A DNA stretch of 53,185 nt from an uncultured Prevotellaceae bacterium (GCA_900317835.1 ONIL01000019.1:865-54049); one strand, 5' to 3'. Counted from the stretch's first letter, positions 1 to 10,755 are shown. Numbers and translations: made by a program. The notes: generated by a model from the sequence alone, not told the origin.

Positions 1-779
1 TCCACCTGAAGCGTCTCAGCATGGCTGCTCAACACAACAGATTCGGGAGGAACAGGATGAGCCTTGACTGTAATCAAACAAGTGTCGCTCTTGTCCTGAC
101 AGATTGCAACAATCTGAGTCGTTCCAGGAGATAATGCCGTCACGTAACCATTAGGTGCCACATGAGCGACAGCTTCATTGGTACTCTTCCAGAAAATCTC
201 ACCGTTAGTAACATCCTCAGGATACACCTTGGCCGTCAGTTGGAGTCTATCACCTTCAAATAAAGTCTCGGAGTGGCTGCTCAACTCAACCGATTCGGGG
301 AAAACCTCCGATTCAATTACCGTAACCAAGCAACTGTCACTCTTTTCATTTTCTTGCTCTCCACATTTAGCATAAATCATGCATGTACCACGAGTAAAAG
401 CGGATACCAATCCGCTAGGCGATACATGTGCTACAGTAGAGTCGGAACTCATCCATCGGATAGTGCCTCTAGACACATCATCAGGGAACACCTTTGCCGT
501 TAATTGGAATCTTTCTCCAGATCGCAAAGTCACAGCGTGAGCGCTCAAAACCACAGAATCGGGGAGCACTTCTTCAACCTTAAAAGAGCCAGTTCCTGTA
601 GAGCCCGTTGTAATGGCCGCAAAACCATTAGTGGAACTAACATCTGACGCGTCGTCGGTCCCCTCGATGCCATCGAAGCTAATTCCAACCGACCCATCAT
701 GCGGCAAAGCCATTGCGCCAAGAGGCCACAATGATACCATCAGCATTACACATGCTGTCCTAAGTAATTGTTTAAACAT
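1..779 (-). CDS. Secreted protein with tandem BIG2-type Ig-like domains (partial)
   Basis: The reading frame starts at the ATG at 779 and stays open to the left edge of the window (259 codons seen), so the C-terminus is missing. The N-terminus (MFKQLLRTACVMLMVSLWPL, then GAMA) is a signal peptide. After a Gly/Ser/Thr-rich linker (about residues 30-70) come repeated domains starting near residues 73, 161 and 245. Each opens with a P-[DE]-S-V-x-LS motif, followed by LTAKV[FY]P[DE]DV, a Trp-Lys/Met-S-[ST] motif and a closing LVTV or LITV strand. This is the pattern of bacterial Ig-like group 2 (BIG2) domains, which are extracellular and often adhesive or structural. The ligand and full length cannot be told. 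Upstream lies a Bacteroidetes-type promoter. The domain assignment is from pattern only. Confidence 0.8.
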   Translation of the reverse strand, partial: MFKQLLRTACVMLMVSLWPLGAMALPHDGSVGISFDGIEGTDDASDVSSTNGFAAITTGSTGTGSFKVEEVLPDSVVLSAHAVTLRSGERFQLTAKVFPDDVSRGTIRWMSSDSTVAHVSPSGLVSAFTRGTCMIYAKCGEQENEKSDSCLVTVIESEVFPESVELSSHSETLFEGDRLQLTAKVYPEDVTNGEIFWKSTNEAVAHVAPNGYVTALSPGTTQIVAICQDKSDTCLITVKAHPVPPESVVLSSHAETLQV

Positions 780-1151
780 GATGATAACTCATTAAAAATA
801 ATTATCTTGCCCGTTTTATGCTTTATAAAAAGTCGAAGGTTTGGTTAAACATATAAAGCAACCCGCAAATATATAATAAAAATTAAAATACCACAATTAA
901 TTGTCAAAAAAACTCAAATAAACCGCCATAAAATTATTGCTTATCGGGAGTTTTTTTATTGAAAAGCATAACGCCCTCCATGTTAAACCCTGAACTTCAT
1001 CCTATTATTAGCCACTTACAGCACAAGCATATCTATTCGTCATCAGACCGTTATCTTTTATAAATATTACAAAAAGCAGGAGCGGCCCCTTGGGCACTCA
1101 TTGAGTTCAGCCAAAGAGCCACTCCAAAGCTATTGCAATGCGATTCAATCG
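780..1151. other. Intergenic region of 372 bases
   Basis: AT-rich spacer between the end of the M16 peptidase gene and the start of the BIG2 gene, both read leftward. It holds the probable BIG2 promoter (866-897) and an untranslated leader of about 80 bases. I see no convincing terminator for the peptidase gene and no coding sequence; the short open frames here have no recognisable features. Confidence 0.6.
866..897 (-). promoter_or_regulatory. Putative promoter of the BIG2 protein gene
   Basis: On the minus strand the -7 element TATATTTG (873 to 866) fits the Bacteroidetes consensus TAnnTTTG. An ATTG lies 20 bases upstream (897 to 894) as a weak -33 element. The predicted leader is about 80 bases. 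The -33 match is imperfect. Confidence 0.45.
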
Positions 1152-4055
1152 CTATTTTTTCTTAGGTTCCTTGGTTTTGTAAATATCATCCTTCTTGACC
1201 TTCTCGACAGTGCCATATCGAGCCAGATCCTTAAGATTAAGCTTCTTGACATCACCCACAATTACCAGCTGATAGGCTTGGTTTTTAATGTGCTGACGAT
1301 AAAATGCCGCCACATCGGCCTGGGTCAATTCGGGCAACAGTTGTGCTAAGATGGCACGCTCATCACTGGTGAAGCCCCGGCGTTCTTCAACAGCCACAAA
1401 TCTGGCTTTACCACGGAAGGAGGGATAAGAATTATTAATGTCATTGAGCAGGCTCTGGCGCGCTACTTCCAAGTTCTCGTTGTTCATTGGCATGTTGTTA
1501 ATCAGGGAGTCCAGCAACGTGATGGCTTGCATGGCCTTATCGCCCTGAGTGCCGACAATGGCCACGAAACCGCTGGGATTCACCGAGCGGGCCCGATTAG
1601 GCGAGATTGCCACACCCTGGGTAGCATAAGCCAAGGAACGGAATTCCCGCACTTGCTGGAACAACACCGACGACATGTCGCCACCAAAGTAGTTGCCCCA
1701 CAACTCGAGTAATGCCTTTTCACGGTCGCTGGTCACCGATTGCAAAGGACGATACAGGCCCACAAGAGTCTGACGTGACTTGGGCATGTCAAAAATCAAC
1801 ACCTTGCGCTCCTGGGAAGTCTCCAGCCTATTATCTTGGAGCGAATTATCTTGGGTGCCTGCCAACTGCGGCAATAGGGATGAAACGGCACTGGCCACCT
1901 GCTGCACTGGCAGTTTGCCTGTGTATTCGACATCACAACGGCAATTATACAGTTGCTTGAACGAGGCAATAAGGTCTTCGGCCTTAATTTTCTTCAACTC
2001 CTTGCTTGTCAATCGGGTCAAATAGGAAGAACGAGAGCCTCGCAGCACTTTGCTCATCATTGCAGCAAACACATCAGAATTCTCATCCCAGAAGGACTTC
2101 TCGGTGGGACCGGCAGCATCCTTGAGGTCATCCAGCTTCTCTTTATCGGCCTTCATTCGGTCCAGGAAATGCGACAACAGGTTAAGCGTTGGTTCAAGGT
2201 TTGCGTCCACACCTGTCAAGGTGATTAAAGTCTCCTGCTCGCCTGAAGTCATCTCCATCTTCGCGCCCAACTGCTGCATTGCTGCGCCAAATGACTTGAC
2301 ATCCAGCGAATCTGTCCCTAGCATGGCCACATAATCGGGCGCTGCCTCGAGCAATTTGTCATGCTGATGACCCTTATGGAAATTGATATGCAATGTAAAA
2401 ATGTCATTAATCGGATTCTCACTGGCATACATGTAATTGCCACTAGTGAGTCTCAACTTTTGGGCATCCTTATCAAAGTCGATGAGCCTGGGAGAGAAAT
2501 CCAGCATCGGCATCTGTTCGAGATATTTGGCGAATACCGACTTGTCGTTGGCATGCTCAGGCACAACTGGCGTGAACTCGGGCTTGGATACTTTCTCAGC
2601 AGGGCAACGTCCGTTCTTTTTGTGCAAGAGCATGTAATCGCTCGTGAAGTACTTGCGGGCCACACGGATGACATCATCACGACTGATCTTGCCAATGGCC
2701 TCTTGCAACTTCAAGTAATCATTCCAGGTTACGCCTGCCGCCATTGCCGCCACCATTAGTTCTGAACGCTTGGTTATGGTCTCGAGTGAGGTCTCGCTCT
2801 CGCGAGTCAGCATCTGCTTGATGGCCGTTATCTCATCATCTGAAAACTCACCATTGATGAGTTTGTCAATCTGACCCAGGCACAAATTCTCTGCCGTTTT
2901 AGCCTTGCACAAGAGTTTAGGAACCACCATCACCATGATTCCACCCGTCTGATTGAAGGCGATGTGCTGGCCCATCGCCAAAAACACGCGGTTCTTATTG
3001 CTCAGTTCATCAAGCAGACCCGTATTGTTATCGTTATTGAGCAATGCCATGGCCACCTTGAGCGCGGGAGCATCGGGGTCAAACTCGGTAGGAGCACGGA
3101 ACAAGAAGATACTCATCTTGATAATGGGCATCGGGAACAGGAATTTGTCCTCTACCTTACCATTGATAGTAGGATTGACTACCTGCTGACGCACAGGCTT
3201 GACGCCTCGTTCCAACCTGCCGAAGGTACGCTCCAGCAAGGGCATCAGGGCCGAAGGGTCTATGTCGCCCGACAGCACAAGGCCCATGTTAGAAGCCACA
3301 TAGTATTTCTTGTAGAACGCTTCCATGTCCGACAACTTGGGATTCTTCAAGCTCTCGGTACTGCCCACAATGGGATAGGCATAAGGAGTGCCTGCAAGGA
3401 ACTTGCTGGAAATCTGCTCCAGCATCATCGCCCCGGGATTGTCGGAATACATGTTTTTCTCCTCATAGACCGTCTCCAGCTCTCCCTGGAACAGACGGAA
3501 CACAGGGTGAATGAGGCGATGACTGTTGAGTTCACACCACTGCTCGACAAACTGCGGCGAGAATGTGTTATGGTAATAGGTGAAGTCATAGGACGTTCCC
3601 GCATTCAAGTCCGAGCCTCCATACTTTGAAGTCAAGCGGCTGAACTCATTGGGGATGGCATATTGCGAAGCCTTAATATTCAACTGATTAATTTCTTGTT
3701 GAATCGCTTTACGCTCCTTCTCGTCAGTTGTCAGTGCGAGCTCATCATACTTCATCAAGATGGAATCCAGATAAACCTTCTCGGCGGCATAATCGACAGT
3801 GCCCAATTCATCGGTACCCTTAAACATAATGTGCTCAAAGTAGTGGGCGATACCCGTATCCGGGCAATCGATCGCACCGGCATTGACCACAACGGCTCCG
3901 AAAACCTTGGGCTGGCTGTGGTCCACATTGAGCCACACCTTCATGCCATTACTCAACTCCACTTCTTGCACTTGCAGCGGCAAGGCTTGTGACAACGCCA
4001 GCAACGGCCAGCAAACACACAGGAAGGAAATCAACAGAATTCTTTTCATTTTCAT
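1152..4055 (-). CDS. M16 family zinc metallopeptidase (pitrilysin/insulinase-like), exported
   Basis: This is a 967-residue protein if it starts at the MKMKRILL methionine. The reading frame opens further up at 4100, but the extra 15 residues would precede a clear signal peptide (basic start, hydrophobic core, LALSQA). The inverted zinc motif HxxEH is present as HYFEH (residues 71-75), and the downstream ELETVYEE segment near 191-199 should supply the third zinc ligand. The length fits a two-lobed M16 enzyme with an active N-terminal and a degenerate C-terminal domain. Such enzymes degrade peptides in the periplasm of Bacteroidetes; the substrate is unknown. A second M16 gene of similar size lies at 24202-27021 but is a distant paralogue. 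The C-terminus is Lys-rich (KEPKKK). Confidence 0.88.
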   Translation of the reverse strand: MKMKRILLISFLCVCWPLLALSQALPLQVQEVELSNGMKVWLNVDHSQPKVFGAVVVNAGAIDCPDTGIAHYFEHIMFKGTDELGTVDYAAEKVYLDSILMKYDELALTTDEKERKAIQQEINQLNIKASQYAIPNEFSRLTSKYGGSDLNAGTSYDFTYYHNTFSPQFVEQWCELNSHRLIHPVFRLFQGELETVYEEKNMYSDNPGAMMLEQISSKFLAGTPYAYPIVGSTESLKNPKLSDMEAFYKKYYVASNMGLVLSGDIDPSALMPLLERTFGRLERGVKPVRQQVVNPTINGKVEDKFLFPMPIIKMSIFLFRAPTEFDPDAPALKVAMALLNNDNNTGLLDELSNKNRVFLAMGQHIAFNQTGGIMVMVVPKLLCKAKTAENLCLGQIDKLINGEFSDDEITAIKQMLTRESETSLETITKRSELMVAAMAAGVTWNDYLKLQEAIGKISRDDVIRVARKYFTSDYMLLHKKNGRCPAEKVSKPEFTPVVPEHANDKSVFAKYLEQMPMLDFSPRLIDFDKDAQKLRLTSGNYMYASENPINDIFTLHINFHKGHQHDKLLEAAPDYVAMLGTDSLDVKSFGAAMQQLGAKMEMTSGEQETLITLTGVDANLEPTLNLLSHFLDRMKADKEKLDDLKDAAGPTEKSFWDENSDVFAAMMSKVLRGSRSSYLTRLTSKELKKIKAEDLIASFKQLYNCRCDVEYTGKLPVQQVASAVSSLLPQLAGTQDNSLQDNRLETSQERKVLIFDMPKSRQTLVGLYRPLQSVTSDREKALLELWGNYFGGDMSSVLFQQVREFRSLAYATQGVAISPNRARSVNPSGFVAIVGTQGDKAMQAITLLDSLINNMPMNNENLEVARQSLLNDINNSYPSFRGKARFVAVEERRGFTSDERAILAQLLPELTQADVAAFYRQHIKNQAYQLVIVGDVKKLNLKDLARYGTVEKVKKDDIYKTKEPKKK

Positions 4056-4155
4056 TGCTTTACTTTCTCTATCGGAACCGGTGATGAAAAACCGGCCCAA
4101 GGGTTAACACATACTCAATTATACCCACAAAATAAGCGCAATTTAGACACATCAG

Positions 4156-4163
4156 CAAATTTA
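4156..4163 (-). promoter_or_regulatory. Putative -7 element of the M16 peptidase gene
   Basis: TAAATTTG on the minus strand matches TAnnTTTG and lies about 100 bases before the preferred start at 4055, just past the terminator of the parvulin gene. No good -33 element is seen at the usual distance. Confidence 0.4.
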
Positions 4164-4170
4164 TCCCGTT

Positions 4171-4215
4171 TTAAACAAAAACCAGAGCCCATGTACATGC
4201 ATTTCACATGGGCTC
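4171..4215 (-). terminator. Rho-independent terminator of the parvulin chaperone gene
   Basis: Perfect 10-bp inverted repeat GAGCCCATGT (4185-4194) with ACATGGGCTC (4206-4215) and an 11-base loop. On the minus strand it is followed by a T-rich run (TGGTTTTTGTTT). It lies 32 bases past the stop of the gene at 4247. Confidence 0.8.
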
Positions 4216-4246
4216 AGATGATGATTTGATGTCAAGCAAGCGATGT

Positions 4247-6166
4247 TTATTTCACTTTCTTGAGAACCTTTTTATTGATCTTGGCGGGATACTTCTGAGC
4301 GAGTTCCTCTTTCCAGCGCTGCTCCAGCACATCCTGATAATCGCTCGTTACAGCACCACGCACGTCGGACATCTCTTCGGGTTGGCTGATGATGCCGCCC
4401 TCAAGGATCATGCACTCGGGATAACCCTTGCGCTCAGGCTTGTCGCCCACATGGAATGCCAGGTAATCGGCCAGATTGTTCTCGCCCTGCTTGACAACCA
4501 TGCGCTCCATGCGGATGTCGTTACCATACTTCTGGTGCAATACCTCGGCAAGAGAATCGGCAGCCAGCGTCTTCATGTCTTGCTTCACCAAATTGAGCAC
4601 GCTGTCATTCTTGGCGCTCAGGATAATGCCCTTGAAGTGAGGCTCGTCCCAGGTGTACTTGCCACGGTTCTCGATAAAGTATTGCTCGAGACCGACCGTA
4701 TCCTTGGTTGCGGCCTTCCACACGCGACGGTTGCTGATCTCGAACAACAACATGCCATCACGATACTCATTGAGCAGGTTGCGGTATTCGGGATTGGTCT
4801 TCACCAACTCACGAGCGTTATAGTCAATAAGCGCCTTCTCGGCCACGGCTTCGACCTTTGAGAGAATAAATTCTTTAGCCTTCTGTACATCGGGAATCTT
4901 CACCGAACTGTTCAATTGGGGCAAAAGTTCCGTCAGCAATGATGACTTCTTGTCACCATAGTAGAACATCGGCATCTTTGAGCCCTTGATGTTTTTGGCA
5001 ATAAAGGCTGAATCAAGAGCACCATTCTCGATCAAGGCCTTTGTAATGTAGCTGTCCAGATCGGGATTCAAGCGGTAATTGCACTTTTGCTTGAGGTCAC
5101 TCAAGCGACGGTCACGAATCATGCCCGCACGCTCATCACGGTTGATTGCCATATCGATGGCAGCTCGCTGCTCCTCGAGGGTGGGCTGACCATGAGCCAC
5201 TTTCTTGATAATGTGATATCCAAACTGGGTAGCGAACGGCTCACTGATTTCGCCATCGGCAAGGCTGAAGGAGATATCCTCAAACGGCTGAACCATGCGA
5301 CCACGTCCAAACCAACCCAGGTCACCGCCACGACGTGCCGAGCCGTCCTGTGACTCCTTCTGGGCCAGTTCCTCAAAATTGGCTCCAGCCTTGAGCAAGG
5401 CATAGATAGAGTCGATCTTGGCTTTGCAGACAGCCTTCTGCTCATCGGTAGCATCCTTGGGGAAAAGTTTGAGAATATGCTTTGCATGAACGTCATTGCG
5501 CTCACGTGTGTTGTTCACACGCACCATGTGGATACCGAATTGGGTCTTGAACGGCATTGACACGGCTCCGACTGGCGTATTATACACCTCAGTTTCAAAA
5601 CCATAAGGGAACATGCCTGCACTGATGAAGCCATAGTGACCCATATTGCGAGACTTAGAGGGGTCGCTTGAGAAGCGTTCCACCAGGTCGGACCACGACT
5701 CACCCGCCAGGATGCAGTTGCGAATGCTGTCCATCCGGGCAATGTTAGCCTGAGTTTCATCATCATTAGCGCCCAACGGCAACATGAAGTGATCGATGTC
5801 TATTTCTTTCTTGCTGCGCTCGTAGGCCTCATTGACAAACTGCCAATGATAGGAAGTGTCCTCGGTCAAGTAAGGCGCCGCGAGATCCTTTTGATAACCT
5901 TCAAATTCGGTCTTGAACAACTGTGTCGTGTCGATACCTGCAGCCTCAGCATCGGCCACCTTCTGCTTGTAGAGCACGAAGCGGTCCACATACTGCTCAA
6001 GCGTCTCCTTTTCGACTTGTTGCTGGTTGTTCTTGTGATAAAGGTACTCAAACTCCGAGAGCTTGATGTCTTTGCCGTTAATGGTCATGAGAACAGGATC
6101 CCCTTTAGCAATAGCGAGGATCGCAGTACCCAACAGCAATGAAGAAATCAACAATTTTGCTTTCAT
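4247..6166 (-). CDS. Periplasmic peptidyl-prolyl isomerase with two parvulin (PpiC/SurA-type) domains
   Basis: This 639-residue protein has a signal peptide ([20 protein letters not shown]). An N-terminal helical chaperone region covers about residues 23-115. Two rotamase domains follow at about 121-220 and 225-323. The second carries the family pattern HAKHIL...[13 protein letters not shown]...F...[17 protein letters not shown] long C-terminal part (about 325-639) has no recognised domain. The architecture is that of SurA/PpiD-like chaperones, which guide outer-membrane proteins through the periplasm. The gene stands alone between its own terminator (4171-4215) and the recQ terminator (6278-6329). 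Substrates are not known. Confidence 0.9.
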   Translation of the reverse strand: MKAKLLISSLLLGTAILAIAKGDPVLMTINGKDIKLSEFEYLYHKNNQQQVEKETLEQYVDRFVLYKQKVADAEAAGIDTTQLFKTEFEGYQKDLAAPYLTEDTSYHWQFVNEAYERSKKEIDIDHFMLPLGANDDETQANIARMDSIRNCILAGESWSDLVERFSSDPSKSRNMGHYGFISAGMFPYGFETEVYNTPVGAVSMPFKTQFGIHMVRVNNTRERNDVHAKHILKLFPKDATDEQKAVCKAKIDSIYALLKAGANFEELAQKESQDGSARRGGDLGWFGRGRMVQPFEDISFSLADGEISEPFATQFGYHIIKKVAHGQPTLEEQRAAIDMAINRDERAGMIRDRRLSDLKQKCNYRLNPDLDSYITKALIENGALDSAFIAKNIKGSKMPMFYYGDKKSSLLTELLPQLNSSVKIPDVQKAKEFILSKVEAVAEKALIDYNARELVKTNPEYRNLLNEYRDGMLLFEISNRRVWKAATKDTVGLEQYFIENRGKYTWDEPHFKGIILSAKNDSVLNLVKQDMKTLAADSLAEVLHQKYGNDIRMERMVVKQGENNLADYLAFHVGDKPERKGYPECMILEGGIISQPEEMSDVRGAVTSDYQDVLEQRWKEELAQKYPAKINKKVLKKVK

Positions 6167-6277
6167 CTTCTTAGTTGGTTTGAATTCTATATTTTACTTT
6201 TTTTCATTCTTATTTACTATATGTAACGCACGCACACGCGAAAAATTATATCTCTACCCACTTTTTTTCATCTTGAG

Positions 6278-6329
6278 GCCAAAACAACAAGTCCTGCGCT
6301 ACACCACAAGAGTGAAAGCACAGGACTTG
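6278..6329 (-). terminator. Rho-independent terminator of recQ
   Basis: Inverted repeat CAAGTCCTG (6288-6296) with CAGGACTTG (6321-6329), extendable to 13 bp with one mismatch, about 24 bases past the recQ stop. On the minus strand it is followed by TTGTTTTGG. Confidence 0.7.
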
Positions 6330-6352
6330 CTGGATGATATCACAGGGCAGTA

Positions 6353-8530
6353 TCAGTTGCCCATTTCGCTCAGGAACTTGATGCGCACGAGGCGGATTTC
6401 CTCCTCAGTGTAGTCTTCGCCCAACTCCTGCATGGCGGTCTCAATGTCATCGGTATCGCTCTCCTTGAAGTACTCAAAGATATCTTCCTCAATATCGTTG
6501 TCTATCGCTTCTTCAATAAAATAGGAGACGTTAATTTTAGTGCCACTATAGACGATGGCTTCAAGTTCATCAAGCAACTCATCAAAGTCGAGGTCCTTGC
6601 TCTCGGCCAGGGCATCAAGCGGCACCTTGCGGTCGATAGCAGTAATGATTTCCACCTTGAGTTTGCTCTTGTTGGCGACCGTGCGCACACGCATGTCCTC
6701 AGGACGCTCTATCTCATTCTCATCCACATATTTCTTGATGAGTTCGATAAAGTCTTTACCATATCGCTTGGCCTTGCCGGGACCAACGCCTGGAATGTTC
6801 TGCAACTCCTCAAGCGTGATGGGATAGGTCGTCGCCATGGCATCCAGCGACGGTTCCTGGAAGATCACATAGGTGGGCAATCCATGCTGTTTAGCGATCT
6901 TGCGACGAAGGTCCTTAAGGATGCTGAAGAGTTCGGCATCAACTGCGCCGCTGCCGCCTCCACGCAATTCCTCATCCAGCATCTCGGTGTACTCGTTGTC
7001 CTCGACAATCCAGAATTTCTCTCGGCTATTGAGGAAGTTCTTGCCCTCCTTGGTCACCTTGATAACGCCGTAATTCTCAATGTCTTTGGTCAGATAATCG
7101 GCAAACACTCCTTGGCGCAGCACGGCAAGCAGGAATTTCTCATCCCGTTCGTCGGCACAGCCAAACACGTCAAGCTCATCGTGCTTGTATCCCTGAATTT
7201 CGGGGGTCGCATCACCCATCATCACATGGGCGATATACTCGGGCTTGAAGCGCTCACGCAGGGCCAGAATGGTCTCGATAGCGGCCCTCAATTCCTCACC
7301 GGCCTCGACACGCTTCTTGGGCTTGAGGCAGTTGTCACAGTTGCCGCAATTCTCCTGTTCGTAGGTTTCACCGAAGTAGTGCAGCAACGAGCGGCGGCGG
7401 CACACCGACGACTCGGCATAGTCACGCGTCTCAAGCAACAGCTGCTTGCCGATTTCCTGCTCGGCAATGGGCTTGCCCTGCATGAACTTCTCGAGTTTAT
7501 CCAAATCCTTGCGAGAGTAGAACGTCACACATTTTCCTTCGCCGCCATCACGACCAGCACGCCCTGTCTCCTGGTAATAGCCCTCCAGACTCTTGGGAAT
7601 GTCATAGTGGATGACAAACCTCACATCAGGCTTGTCAATACCCATACCAAAGGCGATGGTAGCCACAATCACATCCACATCCTCACTCAGGAAGGCATCC
7701 TGATTGGCACTGCGCACGGCGCTCTCCATACCGGCATGGTAGGGCAACGCTTTGATATCGTTAAGCCTTAACACCTCGGCAAGTTCCTCAACCTTCTTGC
7801 GGCTCAAGCAGTAGATGATGCCCGATTTGCCCTCGTTGGCCTTGATGAACTTGATAATCTCACGGTCAACGTCCTTGCTCTTGGGACGCACCTCATAATA
7901 GAGGTTAGGTCGGTTGAACGATGACTTGAAGACGGCCGCCTCGGTCATGCCCAGGTTCTTCTGGATATCATGCTGCACCTTAGGCGTCGCTGTGGCAGTC
8001 AACGCAATGATGGGACGCTCGCCGATGCGGTTGATGATGGGGCGGATGTTACGGTACTCAGGCCTGAAATCATGTCCCCACTCCGAGATACAATGTGCCT
8101 CATCAACGGCATAGAATGAGATGGGCACATCCTTGAGGAAGGCCACATTCTCCTCCTTGGTCAACGACTCGGGGGCGACATACAGCAATTTGGTGCGGCC
8201 GCTGCGCACATCCTTTTTCACTTCCTCGATGGCCTGCTTAGTCAATGAGGAATTCATGAAGTGGGCAATTCCGTCCTCCTCGCTATAACTGCGCATGGCA
8301 TCGACCTGATTTTTCATCAATGCGATTAGTGGGGAAATGACGATGGCGGTACCTTCCATGAGACGAGCCGGCAACTGGTAGCACAAGGACTTGCCGCCAC
8401 CAGTAGGCATGAGCACAAAAGTGTCACGCTCGGCAAGCAGGTTCTCGATGATAGCCTCCTGATTGCCTTTGAACGTCTCGAAGCCGAAGTATTCCTTCAG
8501 CGCCGCCATCAACTTATTGTTTTTCGCCAT
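6353..8530 (-). CDS. recQ: ATP-dependent DNA helicase RecQ
   Basis: This 725-residue superfamily 2 helicase unwinds DNA 3' to 5' in recombination and replication-fork repair. Visible motifs are Walker A PTGGGKS (about 42-48), DEAH (143-146), ALTATAT (motif III) and the GYYQETGRAGRDG motif VI. The zinc-binding cysteines follow (CRRRSLLHYF, then CGNCDNC), with a winged-helix RQC region and an HRDC domain containing IPGVGPGKAKRYG. About 100 acidic residues follow the HRDC domain, making the protein longer than the roughly 610 residues of E. coli RecQ; this tail is common in Bacteroidetes RecQ. A promoter lies upstream at 8562-8593, and the gene has its own terminator. Confidence 0.95.
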   Translation of the reverse strand: MAKNNKLMAALKEYFGFETFKGNQEAIIENLLAERDTFVLMPTGGGKSLCYQLPARLMEGTAIVISPLIALMKNQVDAMRSYSEEDGIAHFMNSSLTKQAIEEVKKDVRSGRTKLLYVAPESLTKEENVAFLKDVPISFYAVDEAHCISEWGHDFRPEYRNIRPIINRIGERPIIALTATATPKVQHDIQKNLGMTEAAVFKSSFNRPNLYYEVRPKSKDVDREIIKFIKANEGKSGIIYCLSRKKVEELAEVLRLNDIKALPYHAGMESAVRSANQDAFLSEDVDVIVATIAFGMGIDKPDVRFVIHYDIPKSLEGYYQETGRAGRDGGEGKCVTFYSRKDLDKLEKFMQGKPIAEQEIGKQLLLETRDYAESSVCRRRSLLHYFGETYEQENCGNCDNCLKPKKRVEAGEELRAAIETILALRERFKPEYIAHVMMGDATPEIQGYKHDELDVFGCADERDEKFLLAVLRQGVFADYLTKDIENYGVIKVTKEGKNFLNSREKFWIVEDNEYTEMLDEELRGGGSGAVDAELFSILKDLRRKIAKQHGLPTYVIFQEPSLDAMATTYPITLEELQNIPGVGPGKAKRYGKDFIELIKKYVDENEIERPEDMRVRTVANKSKLKVEIITAIDRKVPLDALAESKDLDFDELLDELEAIVYSGTKINVSYFIEEAIDNDIEEDIFEYFKESDTDDIETAMQELGEDYTEEEIRLVRIKFLSEMGN

Positions 8531-8561
8531 AATTCAAGGTTAGGGTTTCATAATGATTTCA

Positions 8562-8593
8562 CAAATATACAATGATTTTGTGAACTGCACAAT
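8562..8593 (-). promoter_or_regulatory. Putative recQ promoter
   Basis: Minus-strand TATATTTG (8569 to 8562) matches TAnnTTTG, with ATTG 20 bases upstream (8593 to 8590). The leader to the recQ ATG is about 25 bases. Confidence 0.55.
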
Positions 8594-8670
8594 GATTTAA
8601 GAAAAAATATTCTTGACATCAATTATATTTCATAAGGTGCCAGCCTTTACAACAAGACTGGAAATATCGG

Positions 8671-9918
8671 CTACTCACTGGTAGCCAAGAGCTCATAATT
8701 TGACTTAGAGAGTTGACGCTCGGCAAAATCCCGGGTGAGCACATAGCGCTTCTCATTCATCGACGGTGCCTGATACATGACATCAATCATGATGGTCTCG
8801 AACAGGCTGCGCAATCCGCGTGCACCCAACTTGTACTCGATCGATTTGTCCACGACAAAGCCCAGCACATCGTCCTCGATGACGAGTTCCACACCATCCA
8901 TTTCGAGCAGTTTCTTGTACTGCCGCACGATGGCATTCTTGGGCTCGGTCAAGATGCGCAGCAACGCTTCACGATCCAACGGCTCAAGATTAGTCAGGAT
9001 AGGCAGGCGGCCTATGATCTCAGGGATCAGGCCATAGCTGCGCAGGTCCTGAGGGGCAATAAAGTGCAGCAACTTGTCACGGTCGGCCTTGCTCACATGG
9101 TTGCCTGCGCCAAAACCCACAACGTGGGTGTTGAGGCGCTGAGCGATCTTGCGCTCGATGCCTTCAAACGCACCGCCACAGATGAACAGGATATTCTTGG
9201 TATCCACTGCGATCATCTTCTGCTCAGGGTGCTTGCGTCCACCTTGAGGAGGCACGTTGACCACAGAGCCCTCGAGCAACTTGAGCAGTCCTTGTTGCAC
9301 ACCCTCGCCACTCACGTCACGCGTGATCGAGGGGTTATCTCCCTTGCGGGCAATCTTGTCGATCTCATCAATGAAGACGATGCCTCGCTCGGCCTCTGCC
9401 ACATTATAGTCACATGCCGCCAGCAGCCTCGTCAGCAGGCTCTCGATATCCTCACCCACGTAGCCGGCCTCGGTCAGCACCGTAGCATCGACAATGGCGA
9501 AGGGCACCTTCAGCATTCTCGCTATCGTCTTAGCCAACAGTGTTTTACCAGTTCCCGTAGGTCCCACAATAATGATATTGCTCTTCTCGATATCAATATC
9601 ATCGTCACGGCGCTGGTTCAAGCGCTTGTAGTGGTTATAGACGGCTACCGACAGATAACGCTTGGCGGTTTCCTGGCCGATGACGTATTGGTCCAGATAG
9701 GCTTTGATTTCGTCGGGCTTGGGCAGTGATTCCATGTCGAGGTCGGTCAGCCGGGACTTGGCCATCTGTTGCAGGTACTCATGCGACAGTTCCACTGCAC
9801 GCTCGGCACACTCGTTGCAGATGCAGCCGTTCATGCCAGGGAGCATGAGTTCCACCTCCCTGTCACTACGGCCGCAGAAGCTGCAATACAGTGTCTGGTT
9901 ATCTTTCTTTTTCGCCAT
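8671..9918 (-). CDS. clpX: ATP-dependent Clp protease ATP-binding subunit ClpX
   Basis: This 415-residue AAA+ unfoldase recognises tagged substrates and feeds them to ClpP. The N-terminal zinc-binding domain has C12/C15 and C34/C37. Walker A GPTGTGKT is at about 119-126, Walker B is [10 protein letters not shown], and sensor 2 lies in GARGLRS. The length is typical. It lies 9 bases downstream of clpP and is transcribed with tig and clpP from the promoter at 12288-12318, subject to the tandem terminators between tig and clpP. Confidence 0.97.
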   Translation of the reverse strand: MAKKKDNQTLYCSFCGRSDREVELMLPGMNGCICNECAERAVELSHEYLQQMAKSRLTDLDMESLPKPDEIKAYLDQYVIGQETAKRYLSVAVYNHYKRLNQRRDDDIDIEKSNIIIVGPTGTGKTLLAKTIARMLKVPFAIVDATVLTEAGYVGEDIESLLTRLLAACDYNVAEAERGIVFIDEIDKIARKGDNPSITRDVSGEGVQQGLLKLLEGSVVNVPPQGGRKHPEQKMIAVDTKNILFICGGAFEGIERKIAQRLNTHVVGFGAGNHVSKADRDKLLHFIAPQDLRSYGLIPEIIGRLPILTNLEPLDREALLRILTEPKNAIVRQYKKLLEMDGVELVIEDDVLGFVVDKSIEYKLGARGLRSLFETIMIDVMYQAPSMNEKRYVLTRDFAERQLSKSNYELLATSE

Positions 9919-9927
9919 GTCTCAACA

Positions 9928-10632
9928 TTATTCAGCGGGCTTCTCGGCAGGTTCCTCGGCGGGTTTCTCGCGTATGAGCACCTTGTCGATCATGCCATAC
10001 TCCATGGCCTCGGCAGCGGTCATCCAGTAGTCACGGTCGCTGTCGGCATACACCTTGTCATAGGGCTGGCCCGAGTGGTCGCTGATGATGGTATAAAGTT
10101 CCTGTTTAAGCTTGAGGATCTCGCGGGAAGTGATTTCGATGTCTGACGCCTGTCCGCTGATGCCGCCCATGGGCTGATGAATCATCACGCGGCTGTGCTT
10201 CAAGGCAAAACGCTTGTCTTTCTGGCCTGCGACGAGCAGCACGGCGGCCATCGAAGCGGCCATACCGGTGCAGATGGTCGAAACGTCGCTCTGGATAAAC
10301 TGCATCGTGTCATAGATGCCCAGGCCAGCATATACCGAGCCACCAGGGGAGTTGATGTAAAGCGAGATGTCCTTACCAGGATCCGAGCTGTCGAGATAGA
10401 GCAACTGGGCTTGGATGACATTGGCGGTGTAGTCGTCGACCTGGGTGCCCAGGAAGATGATGCGGTCCATCATCAGACGCGAGAACACGTCGAGTTGCGT
10501 GACGTTGAGCTTGCGTTCCTCCATGATGGTCGGGGAAATATAATTGTTAGAAACGCCAGCTGCGAACTGGTCAAGAGCCAGCCCGTTCATGCCCAGATGA
10601 TGCACTGCGAATTTTCTGAAATCGTTTTCCAT
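9928..10632 (-). CDS. clpP: ATP-dependent Clp protease proteolytic subunit ClpP
   Basis: This 234-residue serine peptidase forms the double-ring chamber that degrades ClpX-unfolded proteins. The catalytic triad is visible as S127 (GMAASMA), H152 (MIHQPMGG) and D201 (DSDRDYWM). It is longer than E. coli ClpP mainly because of an N-terminal extension of about 30 residues and a low-complexity tail with Pro-Ala-Glu-Glu repeats ([13 protein letters not shown]). The tail is encoded by near-repeats and may vary in length between strains. Order tig-clpP-clpX is the widespread proteostasis operon. Confidence 0.96.
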   Translation of the reverse strand: MENDFRKFAVHHLGMNGLALDQFAAGVSNNYISPTIMEERKLNVTQLDVFSRLMMDRIIFLGTQVDDYTANVIQAQLLYLDSSDPGKDISLYINSPGGSVYAGLGIYDTMQFIQSDVSTICTGMAASMAAVLLVAGQKDKRFALKHSRVMIHQPMGGISGQASDIEITSREILKLKQELYTIISDHSGQPYDKVYADSDRDYWMTAAEAMEYGMIDKVLIREKPAEEPAEKPAE

Positions 10633-10755
10633 AAATGTAAAAATAACTAGGTGTTTAAAAATAATTTTTGTTCAAAGATACTATTTTTTTCTCAATCCCA
10701 TATCAGATTGAGCAACTTTTTTATCATCTGACAATAAAACTCCAGTCATAGTATG

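Noticed and set aside
8635-8670. Possible hairpin between recQ and clpX (CCAG with CTGG)
   Set aside because: Four-base stem with a long loop, no T run; not supportable as a terminator.
8713-9729. 338-codon open frame antisense to clpX
   Set aside because: Shadow of clpX in a GC-biased region; no start context and no protein-like pattern.
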